From the NCBI RefSeq assembly GCF_034353875.1, contig NZ_CP133784.1, positions 1,922,001 to 1,986,000 of the forward strand: DNA of 64,000 bases, written 5' to 3'. The position numbers and the translations under genes were made by a program. The notes beneath the pieces were generated by a model. That model did no database searches and was not told the DNA's origin. It saw only the letters and a program-made list of their open reading frames with translations. Numbering within the stretch: the first letter of the stretch is position 1; each line of letters begins with the position of its first letter. Source of the stretch: Pseudomonas sp. MH9.2 (GTDB lineage Bacteria > Pseudomonadota > Gammaproteobacteria > Pseudomonadales > Pseudomonadaceae). This document shows positions 44,756-54,850 of this stretch, piece after piece.

Positions 44756-47602
44756 ATGGCGCAGCAGTATCAACCGGGGCAACGCTGGATTAGTGACAGC
44801 GAAGCCGAGCTGGGTTTAGGCACCGTTCTGGCGCAAGACGGCCGCTTGTTGACCGTGCTCTACCCGGCCACTGGCGATACCCGCCAGTACGCACTGCGCA
44901 ATGCACCGCTTACACGCGTGCGCTTTTCGCCAGGTGACGTGATCACGCACTTCGAAAGCTGGAAGATGACCGTACGCGAAGTCGACGACGTCGACGGCTT
45001 ACTGGTCTACCACGGCCTCAACGCCCAGAATGAACCTGTCACCCTGCCGGAAACCCAGCTGTCGAACTTCATTCAGTTCCGCTTGGCCTCTGACCGCTTG
45101 TTCGCCGGACAGATCGATCCGCTGGCCTGGTTCTCGCTGCGTTACCACACACTCGAGCACACCAGCCGCCAGTTGCAGTCCTCACTGTGGGGCCTGGGCG
45201 GCGTTCGTGCGCAGCCCATTGCTCACCAATTGCACATCGCCCGCGAAGTCGCTGACCGTATCGCGCCACGGGTTCTGCTGGCAGACGAAGTAGGCCTGGG
45301 TAAAACCATCGAAGCCGGTCTGGTGATCCATCGCCAATTGCTGTCTGGCCGCGCCAATCGAGTGCTGATCCTGGTTCCGGAAAACCTCCAGCACCAATGG
45401 CTGGTGGAGATGCGTCGCCGTTTCAACCTGCAAGTGGCGTTGTTCGACGCCGAGCGCTTTATCGAAAGCGATGCCAGCAACCCCTTTGAAGACACGCAAC
45501 TGGCGCTGGTCGCGCTGGAGTGGCTGGTCGACGACGAAAAGGCCCAGGACGCGCTGTTTGCCGCTGGCTGGGATTTACTGGTGGTCGACGAAGCTCACCA
45601 CTTGGTCTGGCATGAAGAACAAGCCAGCCCTGAATACTCACTGGTCGAGCAGTTGGCGCAAGTCATACCCGGCGTTCTGTTGCTGACCGCCACCCCGGAA
45701 CAACTGGGTCAAGACAGCCACTTCGCTCGTCTGCGCCTGCTCGATCCGAATCGTTTCCATGACCTGCACGCGTTTCGTGCAGAAAGCGAAAACTATCGCC
45801 CTGTGGCCGAAGCCGTGCAGGAGTTGCTCGATCAGGGCCGCCTGTCACCTAAAGCACACGAAACCATCCACGGATTTCTGGGTGTCGAAGGCGAAGCCCT
45901 GCTGGGCGCGGTGGCTGACGGCGATACCGAAGCCAGTGCACGCCTGATCCGCGAATTGCTTGACCGCCATGGCACCGGCCGCGTGCTGTTCCGCAACACC
46001 CGGGCTGCCGTGCAAGGCTTTCCGGAGCGCAAACTGCACCCGTATCCCCTGCCCTGCCCTGCCGAATACCTGGAATTGCCGGTGGGCGAACATGCCGACC
46101 TGTACCCGGAAGTCAGCTTCCAGTCGCAGCCAGACGTCACTGAAGAAGAACGCTGGTGGCGCTTTGACCCGCGGGTCGACTGGTTGATCGACACCCTGAA
46201 AATGCTCAAGCGCGTCAAAGTGCTGGTGATCTGCGCTCACGCCGAAACCGCGATGGACCTCGAAGACGCGCTGCGCGTGCGTTCAGGTATCCCCGCCACC
46301 GTGTTCCACGAAGGGATGAACATCCTCGAACGTGATCGCGCCGCAGCGTATTTCGCCGATGAAGAGTTTGGCGCGCAAGTGCTGATCTGTTCGGAAATCG
46401 GTAGCGAAGGCCGCAACTTCCAGTTCGCCCACCACCTGGTACTGTTCGATCTGCCGGCGCACCCAGACTTGCTGGAACAACGGATCGGTCGTCTCGACCG
46501 GATCGGCCAGAAGCACATCATCGAGCTGCATGTACCGTATCTGGAAACCAGCCCGCAAGAGCGTCTGTTCCAGTGGTATCACGAAGCGCTGAACGCCTTC
46601 CTTAATACCTGCCCGACCGGTAACGCTCTGCAACACCAATTCGGCCCGCGCCTGCTCCCGCTTCTGGAAAGTGGCGATGACGATGAGTGGCAAGCCCTGG
46701 TCGACGCGGCACGCGAGGAACGCATCCGCCTGGAAGGTGAACTGCACAGCGGTCGCGACCGATTGCTGGAGCTCAACTCTGGCGGTGCTGGCGAAGGTCA
46801 GGCGCTGGTTGAAGCAATTCTCGAACAGGACGATCAGTTCACCCTGCCGATCTACATGGAAACCCTGTTCGACGCCTTTGGTATCGACAGTGAGGACCAT
46901 TCGGAAAACGCGCTGATCCTCAAGCCAAGCGAAAAAATGCTCGACGCCAGCTTTCCGCTGGGCGATGACGAAGGCGTGACCATCACCTACGACCGCAATC
47001 AGGCGCTCGCGCGTGAAGACATGCAGTTCATCACGTGGGAACACCCGATGGTCCAGGGCGGCATGGACTTGGTATTGGCCGGTTCCATGGGCAACACCGC
47101 CGTAGCGCTGATCAAGAACAAGGCGCTGAAACCCGGCACCGTGTTGCTGGAACTGCTCTACGTCAGTGAGGTGGTTGCACCTCGCTCGTTGCAGCTGGGT
47201 CGCTACCTGCCTCCAGCGGCATTGCGCTGCTTGCTCGATACCAATGGCAACGATCTGTCGGGCCGTGTTTCGTTCGTGACCTTGAACGAGCAGCTGGAAA
47301 GCGTACCGCGTGCCAGCGCCAACAAATTCATCCAGGCGCAGCGCGATGTGCTCAACCCGCAGATCAATGCGGGCGAAGCCAAGATCGCGCCGAAACACGC
47401 CGAGCGCGTGGCTGAGGCGCAACGTCGACTGGCCGCCGAGACCGACGAAGAACTGGCACGCCTGACCGCTCTGCAAGCGGTCAATCCGACCGTGCGCGAC
47501 AGCGAACTGGTCGCGCTGCGTAAACAACGCGAACAGGGCCTGGCCATGCTTGAAAAAGCAGCGCTACGTCTGGAAGCGATTCGGGTGTTGGTAGCCGGTT
47601 GA
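44756..47602 (+). CDS. rapA: RNA polymerase-associated recycling ATPase RapA
   Basis: This Swi2/Snf2 ATPase of 948 residues binds RNA polymerase and releases it from stalled post-termination complexes. It has an N-terminal Tudor-like pair of domains (about 1-105), Walker A DEVGLGKT (177-184), motif II DEAHH (278-282), and the second helicase lobe with [20 protein letters not shown] and [11 protein letters not shown]. RapA-specific C-terminal domains follow. Length and domain order match the family. GGGAG lies 9 bases before ATG 44756, and a strong hairpin follows the stop. Confidence 0.95.
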   Translation: MAQQYQPGQRWISDSEAELGLGTVLAQDGRLLTVLYPATGDTRQYALRNAPLTRVRFSPGDVITHFESWKMTVREVDDVDGLLVYHGLNAQNEPVTLPETQLSNFIQFRLASDRLFAGQIDPLAWFSLRYHTLEHTSRQLQSSLWGLGGVRAQPIAHQLHIAREVADRIAPRVLLADEVGLGKTIEAGLVIHRQLLSGRANRVLILVPENLQHQWLVEMRRRFNLQVALFDAERFIESDASNPFEDTQLALVALEWLVDDEKAQDALFAAGWDLLVVDEAHHLVWHEEQASPEYSLVEQLAQVIPGVLLLTATPEQLGQDSHFARLRLLDPNRFHDLHAFRAESENYRPVAEAVQELLDQGRLSPKAHETIHGFLGVEGEALLGAVADGDTEASARLIRELLDRHGTGRVLFRNTRAAVQGFPERKLHPYPLPCPAEYLELPVGEHADLYPEVSFQSQPDVTEEERWWRFDPRVDWLIDTLKMLKRVKVLVICAHAETAMDLEDALRVRSGIPATVFHEGMNILERDRAAAYFADEEFGAQVLICSEIGSEGRNFQFAHHLVLFDLPAHPDLLEQRIGRLDRIGQKHIIELHVPYLETSPQERLFQWYHEALNAFLNTCPTGNALQHQFGPRLLPLLESGDDDEWQALVDAAREERIRLEGELHSGRDRLLELNSGGAGEGQALVEAILEQDDQFTLPIYMETLFDAFGIDSEDHSENALILKPSEKMLDASFPLGDDEGVTITYDRNQALAREDMQFITWEHPMVQGGMDLVLAGSMGNTAVALIKNKALKPGTVLLELLYVSEVVAPRSLQLGRYLPPAALRCLLDTNGNDLSGRVSFVTLNEQLESVPRASANKFIQAQRDVLNPQINAGEAKIAPKHAERVAEAQRRLAAETDEELARLTALQAVNPTVRDSELVALRKQREQGLAMLEKAALRLEAIRVLVAG

Positions 47603-47613
47603 TCTGCTGACTG

Positions 47614-47654
47614 CTTGAACGACAAAGCCCGCTGATGCGGGCTTTGTCGTTCAA
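47614..47654. terminator. Hairpin shared by rapA and the convergent MFS gene
   Basis: CTTGAACGACAAAGCCCGC pairs perfectly with GCGGGCTTTGTCGTTCAAG over a TGAT-like 4-base loop, giving a stem of about 18 bp. It lies 12 bases past rapA and 57 past the MFS stop, so it can serve both strands. Confidence 0.8.
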
Positions 47655-47710
47655 GCACATGACTGGCGATTGAGCTGGCACCGCCTTCGCGAATAGACCG
47701 AAGGGGTGTT

Positions 47711-49057
47711 TCAGGCCGTCACCGCAGGCATATCCGGCTCATCCGCCACCATTCCCACTTTCATCCGCTCGGCATCTCGAGCGAAGCAGCGCGACGCCTG
47801 GAGCAGGAACAACAGCGTCAGGAACAGCGCCACCGGAATCAGATACATCGCGTCGTGCAAGCCATCGGCCTTGAACACTTCGCTCATCTCCCCGGCACCC
47901 GCCGACAACATCGCCGAATGGGCGAAATAGTCGGACAGCAGTCCGACTACCACCGGCCCAAGCCCTCCTCCCAACAGATACAACCCGGCGAAGAACAACG
48001 CCATGGCGGTGGCCCGCAGGCGCGGCTCGACCACATCCTGGATCGCCGTGTAGACGCATGTGTAAAAGTTGTAGGAAAACAGCCAGCCCACGCTGAACAC
48101 GCCGACGAACAGGCCTATTTCAATGCGTCCAGAATGCAGCGCGTACCCCGTAGCGATGGCCGCAACCAGCATGCTGACGGCGGCAAACAGCAGGCGTCCA
48201 TTGGCGACACGCTGATGGATCTTGTCGGCGACCCAGCCGCCAAGGGTCAGGCCGAACAACCCCGTCACACCCACGATCAGCCCGGTCGCCATGGCGGCAT
48301 CCTGCAACGGCAACAAAAAATAGCGCTGCAGCATGGGCACCATGAACGAGTTGCAGGCGTAGGTGGCGAAGTTGAACGTCAGGCCCGCCAATACCAGCCA
48401 GCCAAAGGTAGGAATCGATAACACTCGACGAATCGGCTTGTCGATTTTCTCTTCGGAGATCCGCATGCTTTCGGCGGCACCGCGCTTGGGCTCGCGGATA
48501 AAAAACATGAAGATTGCCAGGAGCAAACCGGGTACTGCCGCAATGAAGAACGGCGCGCGCCAACTGCCGAATGCCTGGACCAACGCACCGGTAGTGAAGA
48601 ACGCCAATACCAGCCCCAGCGGTAGACCAAGCATGAAAACACCCATGGCCCTCCCGCGACGGTGGGCCGGGAACAGGTCCCCGATCAGCGAGTTGGCCGC
48701 CGGTGCGTAGCTGGCTTCACCGATACCAATGCCCATGCGCACCAGCAGGAACGCCCAAAAACTCCCAACCAGGCCATTGGCCGCTGTCAGCCCGCTCCAC
48801 ACCGCCAGGCCCCAGCCCATTAATTTGCGCCGCGAACCGGTGTCGGCTATCCGACCTAACGGCAGCCCGGCAATGGCATAAACCACGGTGAATGCGGTAC
48901 CGATGATGCCGATCTGAAAATCGCTCAGATGCCATTCCATGCGGATTGGCTCGATGATGATCGCCGGAAGGGTGCGGTCGAAGAAATTGAACAGATTTGC
49001 CAGGAACAGCAGGAACAGAATGCGCCAGGCATTCTCCGCTTGGGTCGAGTTCTGCAT
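47711..49057 (-). CDS. MFS transporter, spinster-like
   Basis: This inner-membrane carrier of 448 residues has twelve hydrophobic segments. The first helix carries LFLANLFNFFDRTLPAI, and the loop after TM2 has GLPLGRIADTGSRRKLMGWG, the major-facilitator A-motif variant of the spinster group. GIGIGEASYAPAANSLIGDL, then FPAHRRGRAMG, is a further group mark. Substrates of bacterial relatives are unclear (lipids, hydroxylated aromatics or sugars have been suggested). The start was chosen as ATG 49057 (MQNSTQAENAWR); the upstream frame is open but not protein-like. No catabolic genes adjoin it. Confidence 0.85.
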   Translation of the reverse strand: MQNSTQAENAWRILFLLFLANLFNFFDRTLPAIIIEPIRMEWHLSDFQIGIIGTAFTVVYAIAGLPLGRIADTGSRRKLMGWGLAVWSGLTAANGLVGSFWAFLLVRMGIGIGEASYAPAANSLIGDLFPAHRRGRAMGVFMLGLPLGLVLAFFTTGALVQAFGSWRAPFFIAAVPGLLLAIFMFFIREPKRGAAESMRISEEKIDKPIRRVLSIPTFGWLVLAGLTFNFATYACNSFMVPMLQRYFLLPLQDAAMATGLIVGVTGLFGLTLGGWVADKIHQRVANGRLLFAAVSMLVAAIATGYALHSGRIEIGLFVGVFSVGWLFSYNFYTCVYTAIQDVVEPRLRATAMALFFAGLYLLGGGLGPVVVGLLSDYFAHSAMLSAGAGEMSEVFKADGLHDAMYLIPVALFLTLLFLLQASRCFARDAERMKVGMVADEPDMPAVTA

Positions 49058-49527
49058 GTGGGGTCCGTCTCTTTTATTGTTATTCAATTGGCTTTCAACA
49101 CACCCAACCGACAACGAGCTTACGAGCTTCAAGCCTGCTGCAGCCGAGCCTGGAAGTTCCAATCTAGAACCCGCAAACACAACTGTCTGTAAACATTCGT
49201 CACGCTGATAGGGGGTAATGGGCAGGGCACGCAGAACACCCCCAACCCCAACCCGACAGCCTGGTGACCGGGTGCGAATACTACCGAAAACCTGTTGACC
49301 AAGACCCTTGACGGCCTCGTCAGCGCATCGATTGCGCACTCTGCCGACTGACCGTACACCGTCACCACGAGCATTCAGCCGACTACTGGGTGCTTGAGAC
49401 TACGCAATACCCTAGACCCACTAGGGGTAACCCCTATCGATCAAGCTCAAGACGCACTGTAAAGTCGTAATTTCTTTCTCTGTGATGGCCCGATAACACT
49501 AGTCGAGCAGCCATCCTTTCCAGGCAT
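49058..49527. other. Divergent intergenic region upstream of the tubulin-like gene
   Basis: No gene in 470 bases. Both the MFS gene and the tubulin-like gene start from it. The only clear structure is the nested inverted repeat at 49410-49435. I could not settle a -35/-10 pair. TCCAGG, 5 bases before ATG 49528, is a weak ribosome site. Confidence 0.45.
49410..49435. promoter_or_regulatory. Nested inverted repeats upstream of the tubulin-like gene
   Basis: CCCTAG (49410-49415) and CTAGGG (49421-49426) form one inverted repeat with a 5-base spacer. Overlapping it, AGGGGT (49423-49428) and ACCCCT (49430-49435) form a second with a 1-base spacer. The pair lies about 92 bases before the start codon and may be a regulator site. 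The regulator is unknown. Confidence 0.4.
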
Positions 49528-51708
49528 ATGGCGCACGATGACAAAAAAAACGATCCGGCCAGCGCGGCATTAGAGTTCCCGTCTATTGCTCCTCTCGCCC
49601 CGCGCGGCGTTTACAGTCCGCAGCCAATGCCAGCGCACCAGTACCTGTATTTCACCGAGACTGACACTGATCGTATCCTCGATAATCTGGACGGTCTGCG
49701 TGACATCGTGTTCCCACCTTCGATTCACATCGATGACCAAGACGAATTGCGCCGCGACCAACAGTTCCCGTCGGTGTGCCTGATCGGCCTGGGTCGTTGC
49801 GGGTCGAACATTGCGCTGGATGTCGCCGAGTTGGTGTACAACGCACGGAAGTTCTACCTTAACCAGTTCAGCAATGAAGACCGTCTGGCAGACGAGAAAG
49901 GTTACAGCCCGGCCCGCTGGATTCGTAACAACCTGCGCCTGGTACAAAACAAGTCGGCCAAACCGGTATTCCTGGTGGAGCCGCTGGTGATGCTGGGTGA
50001 CCTGGACAAGGACATCGCCGGGCGCATCCGCTTCTCCCGCAAGGGCGAAAAAGGCGGCTTCATCAATGACTACAGCAAAATGAAAATAATGGACCTGTCC
50101 GAGGTCCATGCGGGCGGCGCTGGTAACGCGCCGATTCTCGGTCAGTACCTGGCCAAGATCATCCTGAACAAAGACACGCAAAACTTCTCCAGTACCGACT
50201 GGAAACTGATTCACTCGTACCTGATTGATTCCTGCGGGATCAAGGCCAACCAGTCGCGCCTGTATTTCTATATCTTCAGCGCCGGCGGTGGCACCGGTTC
50301 AGGCATGGCTTCAGAGTTCGGCCTGGCACAGCAGTACTCGTACATGAACAAGACGTTTGACACCAAACCGATGGGTGAAAACGACGGCAAGCGTGGCCGC
50401 TCCTTCGTCTTTGAACCTATTTTCACCAGCGGCATCTGCATCCTGCCGAACATTTCCGACCACCGCAGTGAAATGTCCGAAGCCCTGCACATCAACGCCG
50501 GACGACTGCTGTGCAAGTATCTCGCGGAAGAATGGGACTTCTCCTACAACTTCGAGAACGAAGACAGCAGCGAAGCCAGCGTCATGGGCCGTATTCGTCC
50601 ATGGAACGCGATGATGCTGATCTCCAACGACATCATGCGTTACGCCGAAGAAAGCGATGACGGCAATATCGAGAACATCGACGTCAACGCCATGGAGCGG
50701 CACGCCAACCAATACATCTCTCAGCAGATTTTCAACATTCTGACGGCGCAGGCGGTCACCACTGACTACGACCAGAACTACTTCCGTCGGGCCGGGATCG
50801 ACATCGGCGAAACCATTCGCCTGGATGCCAACGACTTGTTCATGAGTCTGGCCGGGCCCGTAGCGATTGCCTACGCAGAATCCGTCGTACCGGAAACACC
50901 GGCACCGAGTTCGGACAAGTTGAAACTGTTCGAAAAAGAACCGGCACGGCTGAACATCGACGACCTGTTCTTCCGCTCCATCGACCTGCCGCACTTCAAC
51001 AAAGTAACCCAGGCCATCGAAGGCATCAGCCTGCTACCGATCGAGTCCAAGCGTTATCGCGCGGCGCTGGAGCAGTACAAGGCCTCCGGCTATGACGCGG
51101 CGGCCCTGCACGACCTGCACTTCTTCAAGAATTGCTCGTCAGTGGTCTCAATCGTTTCGTTACCCAAGGACTACAAACTGTCCTACATGGACCTGAACAG
51201 GCTCAAGACTCACCTCAACAGCCTGTTTCCCAATACCACGCTCAAGCGCTATGCGTTGGTGATCGGCGCTTCGGCCAACCTGTCGCTGACCACCCTGATC
51301 GCGAAAAGCCCCTGCCTGTCCGATGACTTCCTGACGCTGATCGTGGCGTTCATCAAGCGCTGCTTCGCCCGGACCGAATACCGTTTCGACGACACACTGG
51401 ACAACGCCATTATCGAGTTCATCGTCAACGACGAGTTCAACGAAAGGAGCATCGACGCGTTACTCAACGAATACGAAAACCCGGCGAAGATCCTCGACAC
51501 CAACTGGTACGCGATCAAACCGATGTACGAGAAGAAGTACCGCGAGCTGATCGACGACAAATCCAAGTTCGTCTCGATCAACGACATCCGCCTCTCCCGC
51601 GATAGCGTAAAGAAAGCAGTCAAATACCTGCGCGAAATTTACCGTCACCGCATCGGCAAAACACGGGTCATTTCGCTTAACCGTCACACGGGCAAAACCG
51701 AGCATTGA
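49528..51708 (+). CDS. Tubulin/FtsZ-superfamily GTPase-like protein, function unknown
   Basis: This protein of 726 residues carries the GTPase motifs of tubulin and FtsZ in the right order. Loop T1 is CLIGLGRCGSNIA (84-96). Loop T3 is HAGGAGNAPILG (194-205), comparable to the FtsZ GxGAGxNPExG. Loop T4 is FSAGGGTGSGM (250-260), the tubulin signature. Asn394 in RHANQYI fits the base-contact Asn of helix H7. A T7-like DANDL (433-437) offers Asp433 and Asp436, matching the catalytic acids of FtsZ. There are about 80 residues before the core and some 290 after it. It is over 300 residues longer than FtsZ and is not the cell-division gene by context. It is a single gene between an MFS carrier and DUF2288. 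Whether it forms filaments cannot be told from sequence. Confidence 0.75.
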   Translation: MAHDDKKNDPASAALEFPSIAPLAPRGVYSPQPMPAHQYLYFTETDTDRILDNLDGLRDIVFPPSIHIDDQDELRRDQQFPSVCLIGLGRCGSNIALDVAELVYNARKFYLNQFSNEDRLADEKGYSPARWIRNNLRLVQNKSAKPVFLVEPLVMLGDLDKDIAGRIRFSRKGEKGGFINDYSKMKIMDLSEVHAGGAGNAPILGQYLAKIILNKDTQNFSSTDWKLIHSYLIDSCGIKANQSRLYFYIFSAGGGTGSGMASEFGLAQQYSYMNKTFDTKPMGENDGKRGRSFVFEPIFTSGICILPNISDHRSEMSEALHINAGRLLCKYLAEEWDFSYNFENEDSSEASVMGRIRPWNAMMLISNDIMRYAEESDDGNIENIDVNAMERHANQYISQQIFNILTAQAVTTDYDQNYFRRAGIDIGETIRLDANDLFMSLAGPVAIAYAESVVPETPAPSSDKLKLFEKEPARLNIDDLFFRSIDLPHFNKVTQAIEGISLLPIESKRYRAALEQYKASGYDAAALHDLHFFKNCSSVVSIVSLPKDYKLSYMDLNRLKTHLNSLFPNTTLKRYALVIGASANLSLTTLIAKSPCLSDDFLTLIVAFIKRCFARTEYRFDDTLDNAIIEFIVNDEFNERSIDALLNEYENPAKILDTNWYAIKPMYEKKYRELIDDKSKFVSINDIRLSRDSVKKAVKYLREIYRHRIGKTRVISLNRHTGKTEH

Positions 51709-51922
51709 GCCTAATCCGCTGACAAGCCTGCTCTCCCAATGGAATGCACACTTCTGTGCAGGCTTTATGGGGGCAGGCTTGCCGGCAAATGGCTTGACCC
51801 GGTATGCCTGCCAAATCCTTAAATCAGATGGGATTTTTCGCTACGGCACTTCGCCATCCTTTATCGCTCGGTTACCGAGCTACCCACTCGCCAGCCATTG
51901 CGCACCAATAAAGAGCGTCAGA

Positions 51923-52228
51923 TCAGACCTGCGCCCTGTCCTGGATCAATACCCAAGGCGCCACGACAACCGCCCAAAGAGGTGGATCGCGCTCAAGAAG
52001 ATCCAGCGCCCGTGATTCAGCCACCTTGCTGACCTCCCCCGCAGCAAGCCAGGCAGCCACTTTATCGGCCTGATTTTCGGCCACTGCGTGCGCCACTTCG
52101 ATCAAATCCAAGGGAGCTTCGACCCACAACAGGGCACCCCTCGCAAAGAATGGTTGCAATTCACTCCAAGTGATTGCGGCGGTTTCGCCAAGCAGTTTGG
52201 CATAGAGGGTGCTAGCTTCTTTCGTCAT
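51923..52228 (-). CDS. DUF2288 protein
   Basis: This small soluble protein of 101 residues has the DUF2288 pattern: LYAKLLGETAAITWSELQPF, then FARGALLWVEAPLDLIEVA, and AWLAAGEVSKV. The start is set at ATG 52228 (MTKEASTLYAK), since the 46 codons upstream do not fit the family. Family function is unknown. It is divergent from livJ with 339 bases between starts. Confidence 0.8.
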   Translation of the reverse strand: MTKEASTLYAKLLGETAAITWSELQPFFARGALLWVEAPLDLIEVAHAVAENQADKVAAWLAAGEVSKVAESRALDLLERDPPLWAVVVAPWVLIQDRAQV

Positions 52229-52463
52229 GGGTTTCACCAAAGAGAAAATCGGCGCAATCATAACGCCGCAATTTCGACAGACAAACCCAGATTTAAGTGG
52301 TTGATTGCACGACAGGTTCAGAAACGATCGGGGGTGCGGACGGACATGTGCAGCTCGCATGCTCAAGAAGCCGGTTAGATTCTGTATCTTTCTTTCAATT
52401 AAGCGACATCATACGGTTTTCCCCCCAGTAGCCAGCTTTTCAAGCGACAAACCGGCGCTCTAC
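52229..52463. other. Upstream region of DUF2288 and livJ
   Basis: No gene. This part is non-coding and AT-rich near 52380-52430. The leading half of a 339-base divergent promoter region whose main visible feature is the palindrome at 52464. Confidence 0.4.
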
Positions 52464-52479
52464 ACTGTACCGGTACAGT
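52464..52479. promoter_or_regulatory. Perfect 16-bp palindrome upstream of livJ
   Basis: ACTGTACCGGTACAGT is its own reverse complement over 16 bases and ends 88 bases before the livJ start. Such a perfect palindrome in a promoter region suggests an operator for a dimeric regulator. The sequence is not a LexA box (no CTGT-N8-ACAG AT-rich centre), and I do not recognise its regulator. Confidence 0.55.
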
Positions 52480-52567
52480 TGCCAGGGGGATGACCGGGCG
52501 TTTCTAATCCGGTCCTGCAGCTTTGGCCGCCAGGATTATAAAAATTAAAACACAAGAGTGGAGCATC

Positions 52568-53695
52568 ATGACTAAGGGTACTAAGCAGATTTCCAAGCTG
52601 TTTGCCGCATTGGTTCTGGCAGGGGTTGCCAGCCATTCGTTCGCTGCAGATACCATCAAGATCGGTATCGCCGGCCCTAAAACAGGTGCTGTTGCCCAAT
52701 ACGGCGATATGCAGTTCAGTGGCGCAAAAATGGCCATCGAGCAAATCAACGCCAAAGGCGGCGTTGACGGCAAGAAACTCGAAGCTATCGAATACGACGA
52801 TGCCTGTGATCCGAAGCAAGCGGTCGCGGTCGCCAACAAAGTCGTCAACGATGGCGTGAAATTCGTTGTGGGCCACCTGTGCTCCAGCTCGACTCAACCG
52901 GCTTCGGACATCTACGAAGACGAAGGCATCATCATGGTGACCCCGGCCGCTACCAGCCCGGAAATCACCGCACGTGGCTATAAAATGGTCTTCCGCACCA
53001 TTGGTCTGGACAGCGCCCAAGGCCCGGCGGCCGGTAACTACATCGCTGATGTCGTCAAACCGAAAGTCGTTGCTGTCATCCATGACAAGCAACAATACGG
53101 TGAAGGTATCGCGACCGCAGTGAAGAAAACCCTCGAAAGCAAAGGCGTGAAAGTCGCCCTGTTCGAAGGCATCAACGCTGGCGACAAAGACTTCTCGTCG
53201 ATGATCGCGAAGATGAAGCAAGCCAATGTCGACTTCGTTTACTACGGCGGCTACCACCCTGAATTGGGTCTGATCCTGCGTCAGGCGAAAGAGAAAGGCC
53301 TGAAAGCCGGCTTCATGGGTCCAGAAGGCGTGGGTAACGCGTCGATCTCCCAGATCGCTCAGGATGCTTCCGAAGGCCTGCTGGTGACCCTGCCTAAATC
53401 TTTTGACCAGGACCCTTCCAACAAGGCACTGGTAGAAGCATTTGCGGCGAAGAAAGAAGACCCAAGCGGCCCGTTCGTATTCCCGGCTTACGCAGCGGTT
53501 GAAGTGATCGCAGACGGCATCAAGAACGCCAAGAGCGAAGACACCGCCAAAGTGGCTGCGGCGATCCGTGCAGGCACCTTCAAGACCCCGACTGGCGACC
53601 TGAGCTTTGATAGCAAGGGCGACCTGAAAGACTTCAAATTCGTGGTCTACACCTGGCACAAAGACGGCACAAAAACAGAAGCTCCGCTGAAATAA
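52568..53695 (+). CDS. livJ: Branched-chain amino acid ABC transporter, periplasmic binding protein
   Basis: This periplasmic receptor of 375 residues binds Leu, Ile, Val (and often Ala or Thr) for the LivHMGF transporter; the Pseudomonas name is BraC. A signal peptide (1 to about 26, ending HSFAAD) is followed by the type I binding fold: IKIGIAGPKTGAVAQYGDMQ at the start of the mature part, a Cys in DDACDPKQAVAVANK and another in VGHLCSSSTQP that likely form the family disulfide. ATG 52568 was chosen for the signal peptide. A strong terminator follows, so this gene can be expressed above the rest of the operon. Confidence 0.93.
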   Translation: MTKGTKQISKLFAALVLAGVASHSFAADTIKIGIAGPKTGAVAQYGDMQFSGAKMAIEQINAKGGVDGKKLEAIEYDDACDPKQAVAVANKVVNDGVKFVVGHLCSSSTQPASDIYEDEGIIMVTPAATSPEITARGYKMVFRTIGLDSAQGPAAGNYIADVVKPKVVAVIHDKQQYGEGIATAVKKTLESKGVKVALFEGINAGDKDFSSMIAKMKQANVDFVYYGGYHPELGLILRQAKEKGLKAGFMGPEGVGNASISQIAQDASEGLLVTLPKSFDQDPSNKALVEAFAAKKEDPSGPFVFPAYAAVEVIADGIKNAKSEDTAKVAAAIRAGTFKTPTGDLSFDSKGDLKDFKFVVYTWHKDGTKTEAPLK

Positions 53696-53716
53696 CCGGC
53701 ACGCTTGTGACTCACC

Positions 53717-53750
53717 CAAAGCCCACTGCATCCACAGTGGGCTTTGTTTT
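53717..53750 (+). terminator. Intrinsic terminator between livJ and livH
   Basis: CAAAGCCCACTG pairs with CAGTGGGCTTTG over a short loop and is followed by TTTT. Partial read-through here would give the excess of binding protein over membrane subunits that such operons need. Confidence 0.85.
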
Positions 53751-53920
53751 ACAAGGTAACGGGAAGAGCGCTGCGCTATAGCACCTCTTCCTCCCTGAAA
53801 ATCTTGAAACCGTCACCAGTGATTCACTGGGCTCACGTGAAACGTGGACAAATACCACGACGCGCGAGCGGGAAACGACTTCACCAGTGGAACACTCAGT
53901 AGGTTTTTAGGAGCGCTGTA

Positions 53921-54850
53921 ATGCCTGAGATAGATATCTATCACTTTTTCCAACAGCTGATTAATGGCCTGACCATTGGCAGCACCTATGCCTTGATCGC
54001 CATCGGCTACACCATGGTTTACGGGATCATTGGCATGATCAACTTCGCCCACGGCGAGGTGTACATGATCGGTTCGTACGTGGCGTTCATCGCCATCGCC
54101 GGCCTGACCATGCTCGGTCTGGACAGCTTGCCGCTGCTGATCACCGCCGCATTCGTCGCAAGCATCGTCGTCACCAGTGCTTACGGCTACGCCATCGAGC
54201 GTGTTGCCTACCGCCCGTTGCGCGGCAGCAACCGATTGATCCCGCTGATCTCAGCCATCGGGATGTCGATCTTTCTGCAAAACACGGTTTTGCTCTCTCA
54301 AGACTCGAAAGACAAATCGATCCCCAACTTGATCCCTGGCAACTTCGTGTTCGGCACCACCAGTACCCATGAGGTGGTGATTTCGTACATGCAGATTCTG
54401 ATTTTCATCGTCACCCTGGTCGCCATGCTCGCACTGACCTGGTTCATCTCACGCTCTCGTCTGGGCCGCGCCTGCCGCGCCTGCGCTGAAGACATCAAGA
54501 TGGCCAACCTGCTCGGTATCAACACCAACAACATCATCGCCCTGACCTTCGTCATCGGTGCCGCGCTGGCTGCGGTCGCTGCGGTATTGCTCAGCATGCA
54601 ATACGGAGTGATCAACCCCAACGCCGGTTTCCTCGTCGGGATCAAGGCATTTACCGCCGCAGTACTGGGCGGCATCGGCAGTATTCCCGGCGCGATGCTG
54701 GGTGGATTGGTATTGGGCGTAGCTGAAGCCTTTGGTGCCGATATTTTCGGCGACCAATACAAGGATGTGGTGGCCTTCGCTCTTCTCGTCTTGGTGCTGT
54801 TGGTCCGGCCGACCGGCCTGCTTGGCCGTCCGGAGGTTGAAAAAGTATGA
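53921..54850 (+). CDS. livH: Branched-chain amino acid ABC transporter permease LivH
   Basis: This inner-membrane permease of 309 residues has about eight hydrophobic segments. [20 protein letters not shown] near the start and [20 protein letters not shown] after it are standard for LivH/BraD. The EAA-like loop lies near [24 protein letters not shown] stands 8 bases before ATG 53921. It overlaps livM by 4 bases. Confidence 0.93.
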   Translation: MPEIDIYHFFQQLINGLTIGSTYALIAIGYTMVYGIIGMINFAHGEVYMIGSYVAFIAIAGLTMLGLDSLPLLITAAFVASIVVTSAYGYAIERVAYRPLRGSNRLIPLISAIGMSIFLQNTVLLSQDSKDKSIPNLIPGNFVFGTTSTHEVVISYMQILIFIVTLVAMLALTWFISRSRLGRACRACAEDIKMANLLGINTNNIIALTFVIGAALAAVAAVLLSMQYGVINPNAGFLVGIKAFTAAVLGGIGSIPGAMLGGLVLGVAEAFGADIFGDQYKDVVAFALLVLVLLVRPTGLLGRPEVEKV

